Shown here: positions 8,391-17,132 of the stretch, one piece after another
Numbering within the stretch: position 1 is the stretch's first letter
Layout of the letters: each line of letters opens with the position of its first letter
Origin: JAHEEL01 sp964195545
GTDB taxonomy: Bacteria > Actinomycetota > Acidimicrobiia > Spongiisociales > UBA5794
Direction: 5' to 3'
DNA length: 41,380 bases
Assembly: GCA_964195545.1 (NCBI GenBank)
Contig: CAXMQQ010000014.1
Location: 1 to 41,380 of the forward strand
Translations under genes and position numbers: made by a program
Notes under the pieces: model-generated
Seen by the model: only the letters and a program-made list of their open reading frames with translations
What the model was told of the DNA's origin: nothing
Database searches by the model: none

Positions 8391-8632
8391 GACACGGGTC
8401 CCCGGTCAACCTGAACGGTCAAGCGGGTGGCACCCGCGTCCATGGCGGCGTTCACCATGACCCCGAGAGCCTCCACGACGTCATCGGGCTTCCCTGTGAT
8501 CGTCGTGCCGAATGCTCCCACCTGCGGCTCGAAACCACGCTCGGTCACGGCATCGATGGCGGCTAGCACCGGCGGTCCGAGGGAACCCTCGATGAACGGT
8601 TCGACCATGAACTCGATTCGGTATTCCGACAT
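8387..8632 (-). CDS. Thiamine-binding-fold protein (MTH1187/YkoF-like)
   Basis: This 81-residue protein resembles the small MTH1187/YkoF-type thiamine-binding family: an N-terminal strand (EYRIEFMVEPF), a central helix with GPPVLAAIDAVTERG, and a C-terminal half with DDVVEALGVMVNAAMDAGATRLTVQV. Relatives form ferredoxin-like oligomers that bind a small heterocycle. I chose the ATG at 8632 because a longer frame starting at 8758 would run through the operator and the xdhD promoter. Its stop overlaps the regulator start, so it may act as a ligand-sensing partner of that regulator. The ligand here is unknown. Confidence 0.72.
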   Translation of the reverse strand: MSEYRIEFMVEPFIEGSLGPPVLAAIDAVTERGFEPQVGAFGTTITGKPDDVVEALGVMVNAAMDAGATRLTVQVDRGPVS

Positions 8633-8699
8633 CACAATTCCCGTGTCGCTGGATCGCCACCCTAGTGCGGTGATCTCCGACCACTTCCCGGAAGCTTGA

Positions 8700-8716
8700 G
8701 TTGACAAAATGTCAAC
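8700..8716. promoter_or_regulatory. Operator palindrome O2 (xdhD and divergent regulator operon)
   Basis: This is a perfect inverted repeat, GTTGAC-AAAAT-GTCAAC, nearly identical to 7985-8001. It lies in the divergent region between the thiamine-binding-like gene (start 8632, minus) and xdhD (start 8761, plus). Its left arm includes the xdhD -35. It could also control the regulator operon itself, though I see no clear -10 for that direction. Confidence 0.75.
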
Positions 8717-8730
8717 GGAATGGGGATGAT
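8701..8730 (+). promoter_or_regulatory. Predicted promoter of the xdhD-ssnA-ygfK operon
   Basis: The -35 is TTGACA (8701-8706) and the -10 GATGAT (8725-8730, 4/6), with an 18-bp spacer. The xdhD ATG follows about 30 nt downstream, preceded by GAGG. The spacer length, -10 quality and overlap of the -35 with the operator match the importer promoter. Confidence 0.55.
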
Positions 8731-8760
8731 ACGGTAGAACACTGTCGATGAGGATCAACG

Positions 8761-11340
8761 ATGAAAACCACCGCGTTCACCGTTAACGGAATCCCGGTCG
8801 AGGTCTCCGCCGGCCATCCGCACCTCCTCTCCGTTCTGCGCGAAGACCTCGGTATCACCTCCCCCAAGGATGGCTGCTCACCGTCGGGGCAATGCGGGGC
8901 ATGCACCGTCCTGCTTGACGGCAAGGCGATCCAGAGCTGCCTCGTCTCGATGGAGAAGGCAGAGGGCAAGAGGGTCACGACCCTCGAAGGATTCGAGGTC
9001 GAAGAGCGAGTCCGGCTTGCCAACGCATTCGCTTCGACTGGGGCTCTCCAGTGCGGCTTCTGTACGCCGGGAATTCTTGTCCGCACCAAGTCGCTCATCG
9101 ATCAGAAGGGCAGCGACCTCGATAACAAGACCGTCAAGGGTCGTCTCGGAGCCCACCTGTGCCGGTGTACGGGGTACACGAAGATCTTCGAGGCCATCGA
9201 CCTGTTGGTCGCCGACGAGGTGGTCCCTCCGAGAGCAGCGACGGGCGTAGGAGACAGCGGTGCGAAGTATGAGGGAATCGAACTGGCGCTCGGTGACCGA
9301 GGCTACGTAGACGATATCAAGCCCGAGGGTCTGCTGCAGGGTGCCCTGCGTCTGACCGATCACGCCCGCGCCGACGTGCTCCAGATCGACACCTCCGCTG
9401 CGGAGGCCATCGAGGGTGTCGTCGCCGTCTTCACCGGAGCCGACGTTCCTGGTCGCTTGCACGTCGGGATCATCCACCAGGATTGGCCGGTGTTCATCCC
9501 CGAGGGCGGCCGCACCTCCTACTACGGGGACGTCCTGGCGATCGTCGTCGCCGAGTCCAAGGCCATCGCTCGAACTGCGGCCGATCTCGTCGAGGTCGAG
9601 TACAAGACGCTCGAGCCATTCGCCGATCCGCACGCCGCCCTGGCCTCCGACGAGGATGCCGTATGGCGTCTCGACGGCAACGTGCTGTCCCGCTCGGTCT
9701 ACAGCCGGGGAGACGTCGACGCGGCACTCGCCTCCGCCGCGTTCACCGTACATGAGACGTTCAAGACCCAGCGGGTCGAACACGCGTTCCTCGAGCCGGA
9801 GTCGACGCTTGCCGTCCCAACCGACGACGGTGGCCTCCACGTGTACTCGGGTAGCCAGGGCATCTGGGATGACCGCGCTCAGATCGCCGCGATCCTCGAT
9901 GTCGCCGAAGAGTCCATCACCGTCGAACTCGTCTCGAACGGTGGGGCCTTCGGAGGCAAGGAGGACATGTCGAACCAGGGCCAAACGGCGTTGGCCGCAC
10001 ACCTCCTCGGCCGCCCCGTTGCCTGCACACTCACGCGAGATCAGTCATTCCGCATTCACGCCAAACGTCACCCCATCGAGATCGAAGTCTGGGCCGGATG
10101 TGATGCGGACGGCCATCTCACCGCACTCCGCTCACGGATGATCGGCGACTCGGGTCCCTACGCCTCGGTTGGAATGAAGGTCCTCGAGCGTGCCGCCGGC
10201 CACATGAGCGGCCCGTACGTCGTCGACAACATCGACGTCGATGCGGTCGCCGTTCGCACGAACAACCCCGTCTGCGGCGCGTTCCGTGGGTTTGGTGCCA
10301 ACCAGGCCCAGTTCGCCATGGAAGGCGTTGTGGACCGGCTGGCAGAAGCGGTCGGTATCGACGGCTGGGAGATGCGGTCACGCAACATCGTCGAACCGGG
10401 GGTCGAGTGGGGACCTGGTCAGATCATGGACGACGGCTCTCGTGGGATCCGGGAGTGCCTCGACGCCGTCAAGCCCGCATACGAGAAGGCGAAAGCCGAT
10501 GGCAAGGCGGTCGGACTGGGCATCGCGTTGAAGAACTCGGGACTCGGGAACGGATTCCTCGAGATCTCGAAAGCCGTCGTCCGTCTCGAAGACGACGGAT
10601 CGGTCGAGGTTCGCCACTGCTGGACCGAGATGGGTCAGGGTGTTCACAACGTCGCTCTCCAGGTCGCGGCGGAAGAACTCGACGTCGACCCGGAGCGAAT
10701 CCGCGTCGTCGTCGACACGACGAGAGAACTCGGAGCGGGCCAGACAACCGGGTCCCGCGGCACGGTCATGGCCGCGGGAGGGGTCGCCGATGCCTGCCGG
10801 GTCGCGAAGGAACAGGGTCTTGAGACCGGTATCGACTACTACGGCGAGTACCGCGTCGACTGGACGAATGCGCTGGAGGAAGGCCTCGATCATCCGGTCA
10901 TCCACTCAGCGTTCGGCTATGCCGCACAGGTGGCCATCCTCGACAAGGACTCAGGATCGATAGAGAAGATGGTCGCGGCCCACGATGTTGGCCGAGCGGT
11001 GAACCCGAACCTCGTCGAAGGGCAGATCGAAGGCGCCGTGCACATGGGAATCGGCTACGCCCTCACCGAGGAGTTCCCAACCGACGACCTCGCACGGCCA
11101 ACGAAGCACACGCTCCGCAGCCTCGGGATCCTGCGGGCCAAAGACATGCCGGAAGTCGAAACCATCATCATCGAGGTCCCGCAGCCCCGTTCGCCGTACG
11201 GCGTCAAGGGCGTCGGCGAGATCGGTCTCGTGCCGACCGCCGGTGCGATCGCAACAGCCCTCTACGAGGTCGACGGGCTACGAAGGACCAGGACCCCGAT
11301 GGGCGTCCACCAACCCATCCTGGAGAGGAGCACCTCATGA
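8761..11340 (+). CDS. xdhD: Molybdenum hydroxylase, selenium-dependent xanthine dehydrogenase type (XdhD-like)
   Basis: This enzyme probably hydroxylates a purine or related heterocycle at a molybdopterin centre. The 859-residue protein fuses a two-[2Fe-2S] N-terminus (C39, C44, C47, C60; then C98, C101, C134, C136) to the xanthine-oxidase-type Mo domain. Mo-site blocks are GGAFGGKED (~394), GAFRGFGANQ (~506), EMGQG (~623), GAGQTTGSRGT (~659) and GVGEIGL with the catalytic Glu (~820). The C-terminus (VDWTNALEE, GYALTEEFPTDD) follows the selenium-dependent xanthine dehydrogenase/XdhD subfamily more than ordinary XdhB. There is no FAD domain, nor a YgfM-type FAD subunit nearby. It is the first gene of an operon with ssnA and ygfK. 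The substrate and a labile selenium ligand are inferred from the family. Confidence 0.87.
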   Translation: MKTTAFTVNGIPVEVSAGHPHLLSVLREDLGITSPKDGCSPSGQCGACTVLLDGKAIQSCLVSMEKAEGKRVTTLEGFEVEERVRLANAFASTGALQCGFCTPGILVRTKSLIDQKGSDLDNKTVKGRLGAHLCRCTGYTKIFEAIDLLVADEVVPPRAATGVGDSGAKYEGIELALGDRGYVDDIKPEGLLQGALRLTDHARADVLQIDTSAAEAIEGVVAVFTGADVPGRLHVGIIHQDWPVFIPEGGRTSYYGDVLAIVVAESKAIARTAADLVEVEYKTLEPFADPHAALASDEDAVWRLDGNVLSRSVYSRGDVDAALASAAFTVHETFKTQRVEHAFLEPESTLAVPTDDGGLHVYSGSQGIWDDRAQIAAILDVAEESITVELVSNGGAFGGKEDMSNQGQTALAAHLLGRPVACTLTRDQSFRIHAKRHPIEIEVWAGCDADGHLTALRSRMIGDSGPYASVGMKVLERAAGHMSGPYVVDNIDVDAVAVRTNNPVCGAFRGFGANQAQFAMEGVVDRLAEAVGIDGWEMRSRNIVEPGVEWGPGQIMDDGSRGIRECLDAVKPAYEKAKADGKAVGLGIALKNSGLGNGFLEISKAVVRLEDDGSVEVRHCWTEMGQGVHNVALQVAAEELDVDPERIRVVVDTTRELGAGQTTGSRGTVMAAGGVADACRVAKEQGLETGIDYYGEYRVDWTNALEEGLDHPVIHSAFGYAAQVAILDKDSGSIEKMVAAHDVGRAVNPNLVEGQIEGAVHMGIGYALTEEFPTDDLARPTKHTLRSLGILRAKDMPEVETIIIEVPQPRSPYGVKGVGEIGLVPTAGAIATALYEVDGLRRTRTPMGVHQPILERSTS

Positions 11341-12359
11341 ACAACGTCACACCCGGACTTGTCTGTGCCCACACGCATCTGTACTCCGAACTCGCTCGCG
11401 GCATGCCGGCCCCACCGGAGGTGGCCACGGACTTCCAAGGGATCCTCGACCAGGTCTGGTGGCGCCTCGACGCCGCCCTCGACCTCAAGATGCTCGAATG
11501 GTCGGCCAAGTTGGGAGCGCTCGAAGCACTCGAGTCCGGCACGACCGCGATCATCGACCACAACGAGACCCCCAGCGCGATCGAAGGCTCGCTCTCGGTC
11601 ATCGCGGGTGCCTGCGAAGAGGTCGGCGTTCGGGTCGTGACGGGGTACGGGGTCAGCGACCGGAACGGATCCGACGGCGCCAGACGGGGCCTCGAGGAGA
11701 ACCGCCGGTTCATGGACGAGGGAGGACGCTGCCTCGTTGGTGTTCATGCGGCCTTCACCTGCACAGATGAGTCACTTCAGAGTGCTGCGGCCCTCGCCGA
11801 CGAGTACGGCGTCGGTGTCCACATCCACGTTGCCGAGGGTCCAGGGGATGCGGACGCACCTGAGCGCCTCGAAGGTTTGACGAACGACCGCTGGCTGCTC
11901 AGCCACTGTGTCTATCTCCCCACCGATCATGAACTCAAGGGAACGATCCTCCACAACCCGCGCTCCAACCTGAACAACGGCGTGGGATACGCGAACCCGG
12001 CACGCTTCTCCAATCCGGTGGCACTGGGGACCGACGGGATCGGTGCCAACATGATCGAGTCGTTCCGTCTCGCCTATGTGATGCAGCGGTCCGTCGACGT
12101 GACCGCCGGCCCCGATCCGGCCTGGTCGTGGCTCGAGGAGGGTTGGAACCTCGTCCCCGAGGCCCGCGAGGACCAGGTCACGTGGTCGTACGACCCGATG
12201 GATCCGTGGCACATCGCATTCACAGCGGGGATCCGCCCCCTAGAAGTGAAGGTGAGCGACGAGGTCGTATACGCCAACGGAACGACGACCAGAGTCGACG
12301 CCGAAGAGATCAGAGCCAAAGCTAGAGAGCAAGCAGCACGCCTGCACGCCCGTCTGTAG
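11337..12359 (+). CDS. ssnA: SsnA-like amidohydrolase, lacking the N-terminal beta domain
   Basis: A metal-dependent amidohydrolase that in the urate/selenium cluster is thought to deaminate or hydrolyse a ring intermediate. The 340 residues align with E. coli SsnA from its metal site onward: CAHTHLYSE (H12, H14), VWWRLDRAL-like VWWRLDAAL, TTAIIDHNE, HIHVAEG, NPRSNLNNGVGY and LGTDGIGANM with the metal-binding Asp. It is about 100 residues shorter than E. coli SsnA (~442). It starts directly before the HxH motif, so the first ~55 residues of the composite beta domain are missing, and part of the region after LGTDGIG is also absent. The ATG overlaps the xdhD stop (ATGA) and has GAGAGGAG upstream, so the short start looks genuine. 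Activity of the shortened form is uncertain. Confidence 0.82.
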   Translation: MNNVTPGLVCAHTHLYSELARGMPAPPEVATDFQGILDQVWWRLDAALDLKMLEWSAKLGALEALESGTTAIIDHNETPSAIEGSLSVIAGACEEVGVRVVTGYGVSDRNGSDGARRGLEENRRFMDEGGRCLVGVHAAFTCTDESLQSAAALADEYGVGVHIHVAEGPGDADAPERLEGLTNDRWLLSHCVYLPTDHELKGTILHNPRSNLNNGVGYANPARFSNPVALGTDGIGANMIESFRLAYVMQRSVDVTAGPDPAWSWLEEGWNLVPEAREDQVTWSYDPMDPWHIAFTAGIRPLEVKVSDEVVYANGTTTRVDAEEIRAKAREQAARLHARL

Positions 12360-12371
12360 AGGAGGCCTCGA

Positions 12372-15300
12372 ATGTCCGACCGTTTCCAGCCGATCACGAT
12401 GGAGCAACTCACCGACTGGGTCTTCACCGAACTCGAGGAGAAGGACTCGATCTTCGGCATCCCACGGCGTGCGTTCTTCACACCCAGCGAGACCGACCGC
12501 TTCCGCCAGCCGAACTACGACGTCACGCTTGATACGCCCTTCGGCGTCGCCGCCGGACCTCATACACAGATGGCGCAGAACATCGTCGTGGCATGGCTCG
12601 TCGGAGCGCGCTTCGTCGAATTGAAGACCGTTCAGACGCCCGCCGAACTCGACGTCAACAAGCCCTGCATCGACCTCGAAGATGAGGGCTACAACGTTGA
12701 ATGGTCCCAGGAACTGAAGGTCTATCAATCCTTCGATGAGTACCTGCGCGCGTGGGTGCTGATCCACGCGTTGCACCACAAGCTGGGATTCCCCGGCGAT
12801 GCACCCGGCATGATCTTCAACATGAGTGTCGGCTACGACCTGCAGGGGATTCTGATGCCGAATGTGCAGTGGTATCTCGACGTCATGGATGATGCGTCGG
12901 GATACATCGAGCCGTTCATCGACATCGTCGCCAAGCGTTACCCCGAGGTCCGAGACATCAACATCCCGTCGCAGGTCTCGAACACGATGACACTGTCCAC
13001 GATGCACGGATGTCCTCCAGAGGAGATCGAGCAGATCAGCTCCTATCTGCTCGAAGAGCGCGGGCTGAACACGTCGGTGAAGTGCAACCCGACGCTTCTC
13101 GGCGCCGAGCGTGTCCGTGGAATCATCAACGACGAACTCGGTTTCACCGACGTCGTGATTCCCGATGAGGCGTTCGCTCACGACCTGAAGTACGTGGACG
13201 CCATACCGATGTTCCACAACCTGAAACGCATCGCGAAGCAGAAGGACCTGACGTTCGGGCTGAAGCTATCAAACACGCTCGAGGTCGAGAACCACCGGAT
13301 GGCGTTCCCAGACGACGACATGATGTACATGTCCGGTCGGGCGCTCCATGCGGTGACGACAAATCTCGCGCTGAAGCTCTCCGAGGAGTTCGACGGCGAC
13401 ATGTTGCTGTCATTCGCCGGCGGCGCCGACGCTTTCAACGTCAGCGACCTGCTCCGCTCGGGCATGACAACGATCACCGTGTGCTCTGACCTCCTCAAGA
13501 CCGGGGGCTATTTGCGTTTCCCCCAATACCTCGAGGAATTGAACCTCCATCTCGACAAGGCATCAGCGTCAAGTCTTGCCGAATTCGCGGGCGACGACCC
13601 GATCGCGAACCTCCGCGAGTACGCGGGCACTGTGCGCGAGGACTGGCGCTACCGCAACGAGTCCTTCCGGACGGATCGCTCCAAGACCGACCGGAAGCTC
13701 GGTCTCTTCGACTGCATCGAGGCACCGTGCGTTGACGAGTGCCCCGTATCTCAGGACGTTCCGGCGTACATGCGTGCCGTTCGTGACGGTCGGTTCGACG
13801 ACGCCGTCGAGATCACCCGTGCCGATAACCCGGTGCCGTCCATCCTCGGCAGGGTCTGTGACCATCTCTGCGAGACCACGTGTATCCGGACACATCTCGA
13901 TCAGCCGCTTGCGATCCGTGACATGAAGCGGTTCATCATGTCGCATGAGGCCATGCCGCGCGTCCCGGAGCGTGTGGCAGCGACGGGAGAGAAGGTCGCG
14001 ATCATCGGTGCCGGCCCTGCGGGTATCGCAGCCGCCCAGGCGCTTGGGATCGCAGGCGTCGGTTCCACCATCTTCGAAGCCCACGCCTATCCGGGTGGGA
14101 TGGTTGGCGGTGCGATCCCCGAGTATCGCCTTCCGCAAGTACAGATCGATCAGGACATGGCCATCCTCGAAGAGCTCGGTGTCGAGATCCGCTACGGACA
14201 GACGGCCGGCAAGGACTTCTCGCTCGACGACCTGCGCGACGAGGGCTTCGATCGGGTTTTCGTGGCGGTCGGGGCTCAGCTGCCCAAGTACCTCGGCGTC
14301 GACGGAGAAGACAGCGCAGGCGTTCTCGACGCGTTGAGCTTCCTGCGCAGCGTGCGCGAGGAGGACCCGATCCCGGTCGGACCCAGGGTCGGCGTGATCG
14401 GCGCCGGTGATACTGCGATGGACTGTGCCCGCTCTGCATGGAGAGTCGGGGCCACGGATGTCTCGATCATCTATCGCCGCACGATCGACCAGATGCCGGC
14501 AGACCTCGAAGAGGTTCACGCATGTCAGGAAGAGGGCATCACGATCGAGGAACTCGCCAGTCCGTCGTCCCTCCACATCGAGAACGGGACACTCGCGGGC
14601 CTGGTCGCAACGAGGACGGAGTACCGCGGCGATCGCGATTCATCTGGGAGGAAGATCCCACATGACATCCCCGACTCGGAATTCGAGATTCCGCTCGATA
14701 CGCTGATCCTGGCAATCAGCCAGCACTCGCTGCTCGACTTCTTCGGCAATGCGACGCCCAATCTGACGTCACGCGGATACATCGACGTTGACCCGGCCAC
14801 GCTCGAATCGTCGATCCCCGGCGTCTACGCAGGGGGCGACGTCGCAGCAGACGGGCCGTCGTCGATCGTCAAGGCGGCCGCAGACGGACAGGCTGCCGCA
14901 GCGGCCATCATCTCCGCGGTCACGGGGGCCGTCGATGAGTCATCCGAGCCGATCCCCACGACGGATGATCTGCACGGCTTGATCATGCGGAGATCTCACC
15001 GCGAGTATCGGGTGCCTGCGACGTTCACGCCGTTGACGGTGAGGAACAACTTCAACGAGACGATGCTCACCTACTCGACGGACGAGGCTCAGACGGAAGC
15101 GAGTCGCTGTGTCGACTGCGACACGATCTGCAGTCTCTGTGTCGGCGTCTGTCCGAACATGGCGCTGATGACGTACAAGACCGACGCGTTCGTGGCGGAT
15201 CTTCCATCGTTCACGGTCGAAGCTGGTGTGCTGGTGGAGCAGGGACGGACCAGTTTCAGGGTGGATCAGCCGTATCAGATCGCCGTACTTTCAGACTTCT

Positions 15301-15716
15301 GCAACGAGTGTGGCAACTGTGTAACGGCCTGTCCGACGTCGGGCAAGCCGTACATGGACAAGCCCAGGCTGTATCTCAATCAGGCCGAATTCGACGCTGA
15401 GTCCTCCAACGCCTTCATGGTGCACAAGAACGGCGGCGATGTGGTCGTGACGGCACGGTTCGACGGTGAGACCCATCGCTTGTCGATCAACGGTTCCGTG
15501 GAGTACTCATCGCCCGCCCTCTCGGCCTCATTCGACGAGTCGTTCAGCCTTCTTTCGGCGGTGCCCGTCGGCGACGCGTCCGATGGTGACGCGATCTCCA
15601 TCGAGGCAGCAGCCACGATGTTTGCCCTCTGGTCGGGCCTCGACGAATCGATGCCCGAGGTCCCGATCGTGAGCGACGGCGGGACCAGGCTCGCGGCACC
15701 CACCTTCGCCGACTGA
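12372..15716 (+). CDS. ygfK: YgfK-like multidomain iron-sulfur flavoprotein oxidoreductase
   Basis: This electron-transfer protein probably takes or supplies electrons for the XdhD-like enzyme. The 1114-residue protein has three parts. Residues ~1-420 are a dihydroorotate-dehydrogenase-like TIM barrel (LDTPFGVAAGPHTQMA, LSTMHGCPPEEIE). Residues ~440-860 are a glutamate-synthase-small-subunit-like module with a cysteine cluster (CVDECPVSQ, VCDHLCETTC), an FAD site (VAIIGAGPAGIAAA, ~542) and an NAD(P)H site (VGVIGAGDTAMDCA, ~673). Residues ~910-1010 carry ferredoxin-type cysteines (CSLCVGVCPN, CNECGNCVTACP). It is somewhat longer than E. coli YgfK (about 1030). AGAGGAGG precedes the ATG, 12 nt after ssnA. 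The 'selenate reductase' name is historical; more recent work ties the cluster to anaerobic urate breakdown. Confidence 0.9.
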   Translation: MSDRFQPITMEQLTDWVFTELEEKDSIFGIPRRAFFTPSETDRFRQPNYDVTLDTPFGVAAGPHTQMAQNIVVAWLVGARFVELKTVQTPAELDVNKPCIDLEDEGYNVEWSQELKVYQSFDEYLRAWVLIHALHHKLGFPGDAPGMIFNMSVGYDLQGILMPNVQWYLDVMDDASGYIEPFIDIVAKRYPEVRDINIPSQVSNTMTLSTMHGCPPEEIEQISSYLLEERGLNTSVKCNPTLLGAERVRGIINDELGFTDVVIPDEAFAHDLKYVDAIPMFHNLKRIAKQKDLTFGLKLSNTLEVENHRMAFPDDDMMYMSGRALHAVTTNLALKLSEEFDGDMLLSFAGGADAFNVSDLLRSGMTTITVCSDLLKTGGYLRFPQYLEELNLHLDKASASSLAEFAGDDPIANLREYAGTVREDWRYRNESFRTDRSKTDRKLGLFDCIEAPCVDECPVSQDVPAYMRAVRDGRFDDAVEITRADNPVPSILGRVCDHLCETTCIRTHLDQPLAIRDMKRFIMSHEAMPRVPERVAATGEKVAIIGAGPAGIAAAQALGIAGVGSTIFEAHAYPGGMVGGAIPEYRLPQVQIDQDMAILEELGVEIRYGQTAGKDFSLDDLRDEGFDRVFVAVGAQLPKYLGVDGEDSAGVLDALSFLRSVREEDPIPVGPRVGVIGAGDTAMDCARSAWRVGATDVSIIYRRTIDQMPADLEEVHACQEEGITIEELASPSSLHIENGTLAGLVATRTEYRGDRDSSGRKIPHDIPDSEFEIPLDTLILAISQHSLLDFFGNATPNLTSRGYIDVDPATLESSIPGVYAGGDVAADGPSSIVKAAADGQAAAAAIISAVTGAVDESSEPIPTTDDLHGLIMRRSHREYRVPATFTPLTVRNNFNETMLTYSTDEAQTEASRCVDCDTICSLCVGVCPNMALMTYKTDAFVADLPSFTVEAGVLVEQGRTSFRVDQPYQIAVLSDFCNECGNCVTACPTSGKPYMDKPRLYLNQAEFDAESSNAFMVHKNGGDVVVTARFDGETHRLSINGSVEYSSPALSASFDESFSLLSAVPVGDASDGDAISIEAAATMFALWSGLDESMPEVPIVSDGGTRLAAPTFAD

Positions 15717-15730
15717 GGCTTTCCGAGTAA

Positions 15731-15759
15731 CGGGAGGACACCCTCGCGGTGTCCTCCCG
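15731..15759 (+). terminator. Stem-loop terminator after ygfK
   Basis: A perfect 12-bp stem (CGGGAGGACACC and GGTGTCCTCCCG) with a 5-nt loop begins 14 nt after the ygfK stop. No T tract follows, which is common in high-GC actinobacteria. It probably ends the xdhD-ssnA-ygfK transcript. Confidence 0.8.
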
Positions 15760-15792
15760 AATGCGGCCTGACCGTGGACCTACACTCGGTCC

Positions 15793-17100
15793 ATGACCGA
15801 TCTACCACTCGGGATCATCTTCGGCGTCATCGGTGCCGCGATCGCCGGGATTTTCGTGCTGTTCGCAAGACAACAGATGAATCGCATGAACGTAGCCTGG
15901 CAATCCGCTGCCGAGATGCTTCGATTCTCATTCGAGGCAGGGACCATGCGCAGTGGCCCGACGATCGCCGGCATGATCGAAGATCACCCGGCGGATGTCT
16001 ACAGCTACACCAAGAGCTCCGGCAAGAGCTCGACCCGATACACCCGCTTCACCGTCAAGTTCCCCGCGATCGGCATCGGGCTGCAGTTGTTTCGTCAGGC
16101 AGGGCTCGGTCAGTTCCTGAAGATCTTCGGCACACAGGACATCGTTATCGGCGAGCCAACCTTCGACGAGGCATTCATCGTAAAGGCGAACGACACCCAG
16201 GGTGCCCGTGCCCTGCTCACGCCGGGTCGGACGATGGCGTTGAACCAACTCCTCTCCGTCCATCCCGACGTCGTCGTCAAGGACGACCGGGTCGTCATCG
16301 ATCGTCGCGGCAGTGTGGGAGACACCGACGTCATCATCTCCACCCTTCGGCGCTTGGCGTCCGTGGCGAATTTGCTCACTGACGCGGGGGCTTCGTCCCA
16401 GCTGACGTCGATCATCGAACGGCGCCTCGACGGAGATCTGCCGAGCGACTACGAACCAGAGCCCCAACTTCCGAGCGGGATCGACGCGCGCATCTCGACC
16501 GGTGAGGCGCTCGCCGCAGCAGGCATCGTCGGAGTCGCTCAGAAGGTGTTCGAGGCACTTGCCGACGAGTTGCCCGCCGATCGTGACATCACTGGATGGT
16601 CGGAACAAGTGGGCCGAGAAATCAGCGGATCGGTACCACTCGTTGAGCCGCCGGAGCTACCGAGGCCGACCTATTCTCAACAGGAGCCGAACCCTCCGCC
16701 CACGCTCGTCGAGGCGCCATCCGATGACGGCAGCCGGGACGCCTTCGCCGTCGCAACCGATCTTTTCGGAGAGAACCTCCTCAGCTTCGAGACCGCTGCC
16801 CGTTTCGATGAGCGGTACGCCGGCAGGCGCGTGGATTGGTCGGGCAAGCTCCGCAAAGCCTCCACCGTCGACAACTACCGCATCCTGGGAGATGGCCCGT
16901 TTACGAAAGCCGTCATCGACATCGCCGTGCTCGAGAACGACCTCTTCGGCAACACCGTGGTCACAGCGATCGCAGCCTTCCCCCCGGGTTCCATCGACTC
17001 CATCCAACCTGGCGAAGACATCGGTTTCTCTGGCGATCTGATCGGGATCGACGCGCTCGTGCGGAACCTATTCGTGGCAGGCGCGACTCTCAAATACTGA
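15793..17100 (+). CDS. Hypothetical membrane-anchored protein with a C-terminal OB-like domain
   Basis: I do not recognise a characterised family. The 435 residues start with one transmembrane helix (~6-26, LGIIFGVIGAAIAGIFVLF) followed by a basic stretch, so the remainder is probably cytoplasmic. Residues ~45-215 form a mixed alpha/beta region with FDEAFIVKANDTQGARALLTP. A Pro/Glu-rich linker lies around 285-310. The last ~110 residues alternate strands (RRVDWSGKLRKAS, NTVVTAIAAF, GEDIGFSGDLIGID) in a way that resembles tRNA_anti-like OB folds. The gene stands alone between the ygfK terminator and the convergent glyS, so it may not belong to the metabolic island. Confidence 0.75.
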   Translation: MTDLPLGIIFGVIGAAIAGIFVLFARQQMNRMNVAWQSAAEMLRFSFEAGTMRSGPTIAGMIEDHPADVYSYTKSSGKSSTRYTRFTVKFPAIGIGLQLFRQAGLGQFLKIFGTQDIVIGEPTFDEAFIVKANDTQGARALLTPGRTMALNQLLSVHPDVVVKDDRVVIDRRGSVGDTDVIISTLRRLASVANLLTDAGASSQLTSIIERRLDGDLPSDYEPEPQLPSGIDARISTGEALAAAGIVGVAQKVFEALADELPADRDITGWSEQVGREISGSVPLVEPPELPRPTYSQQEPNPPPTLVEAPSDDGSRDAFAVATDLFGENLLSFETAARFDERYAGRRVDWSGKLRKASTVDNYRILGDGPFTKAVIDIAVLENDLFGNTVVTAIAAFPPGSIDSIQPGEDIGFSGDLIGIDALVRNLFVAGATLKY

Positions 17101-17132
17101 GTACCCACAACTGACGCCATCGACGCTTTCGA

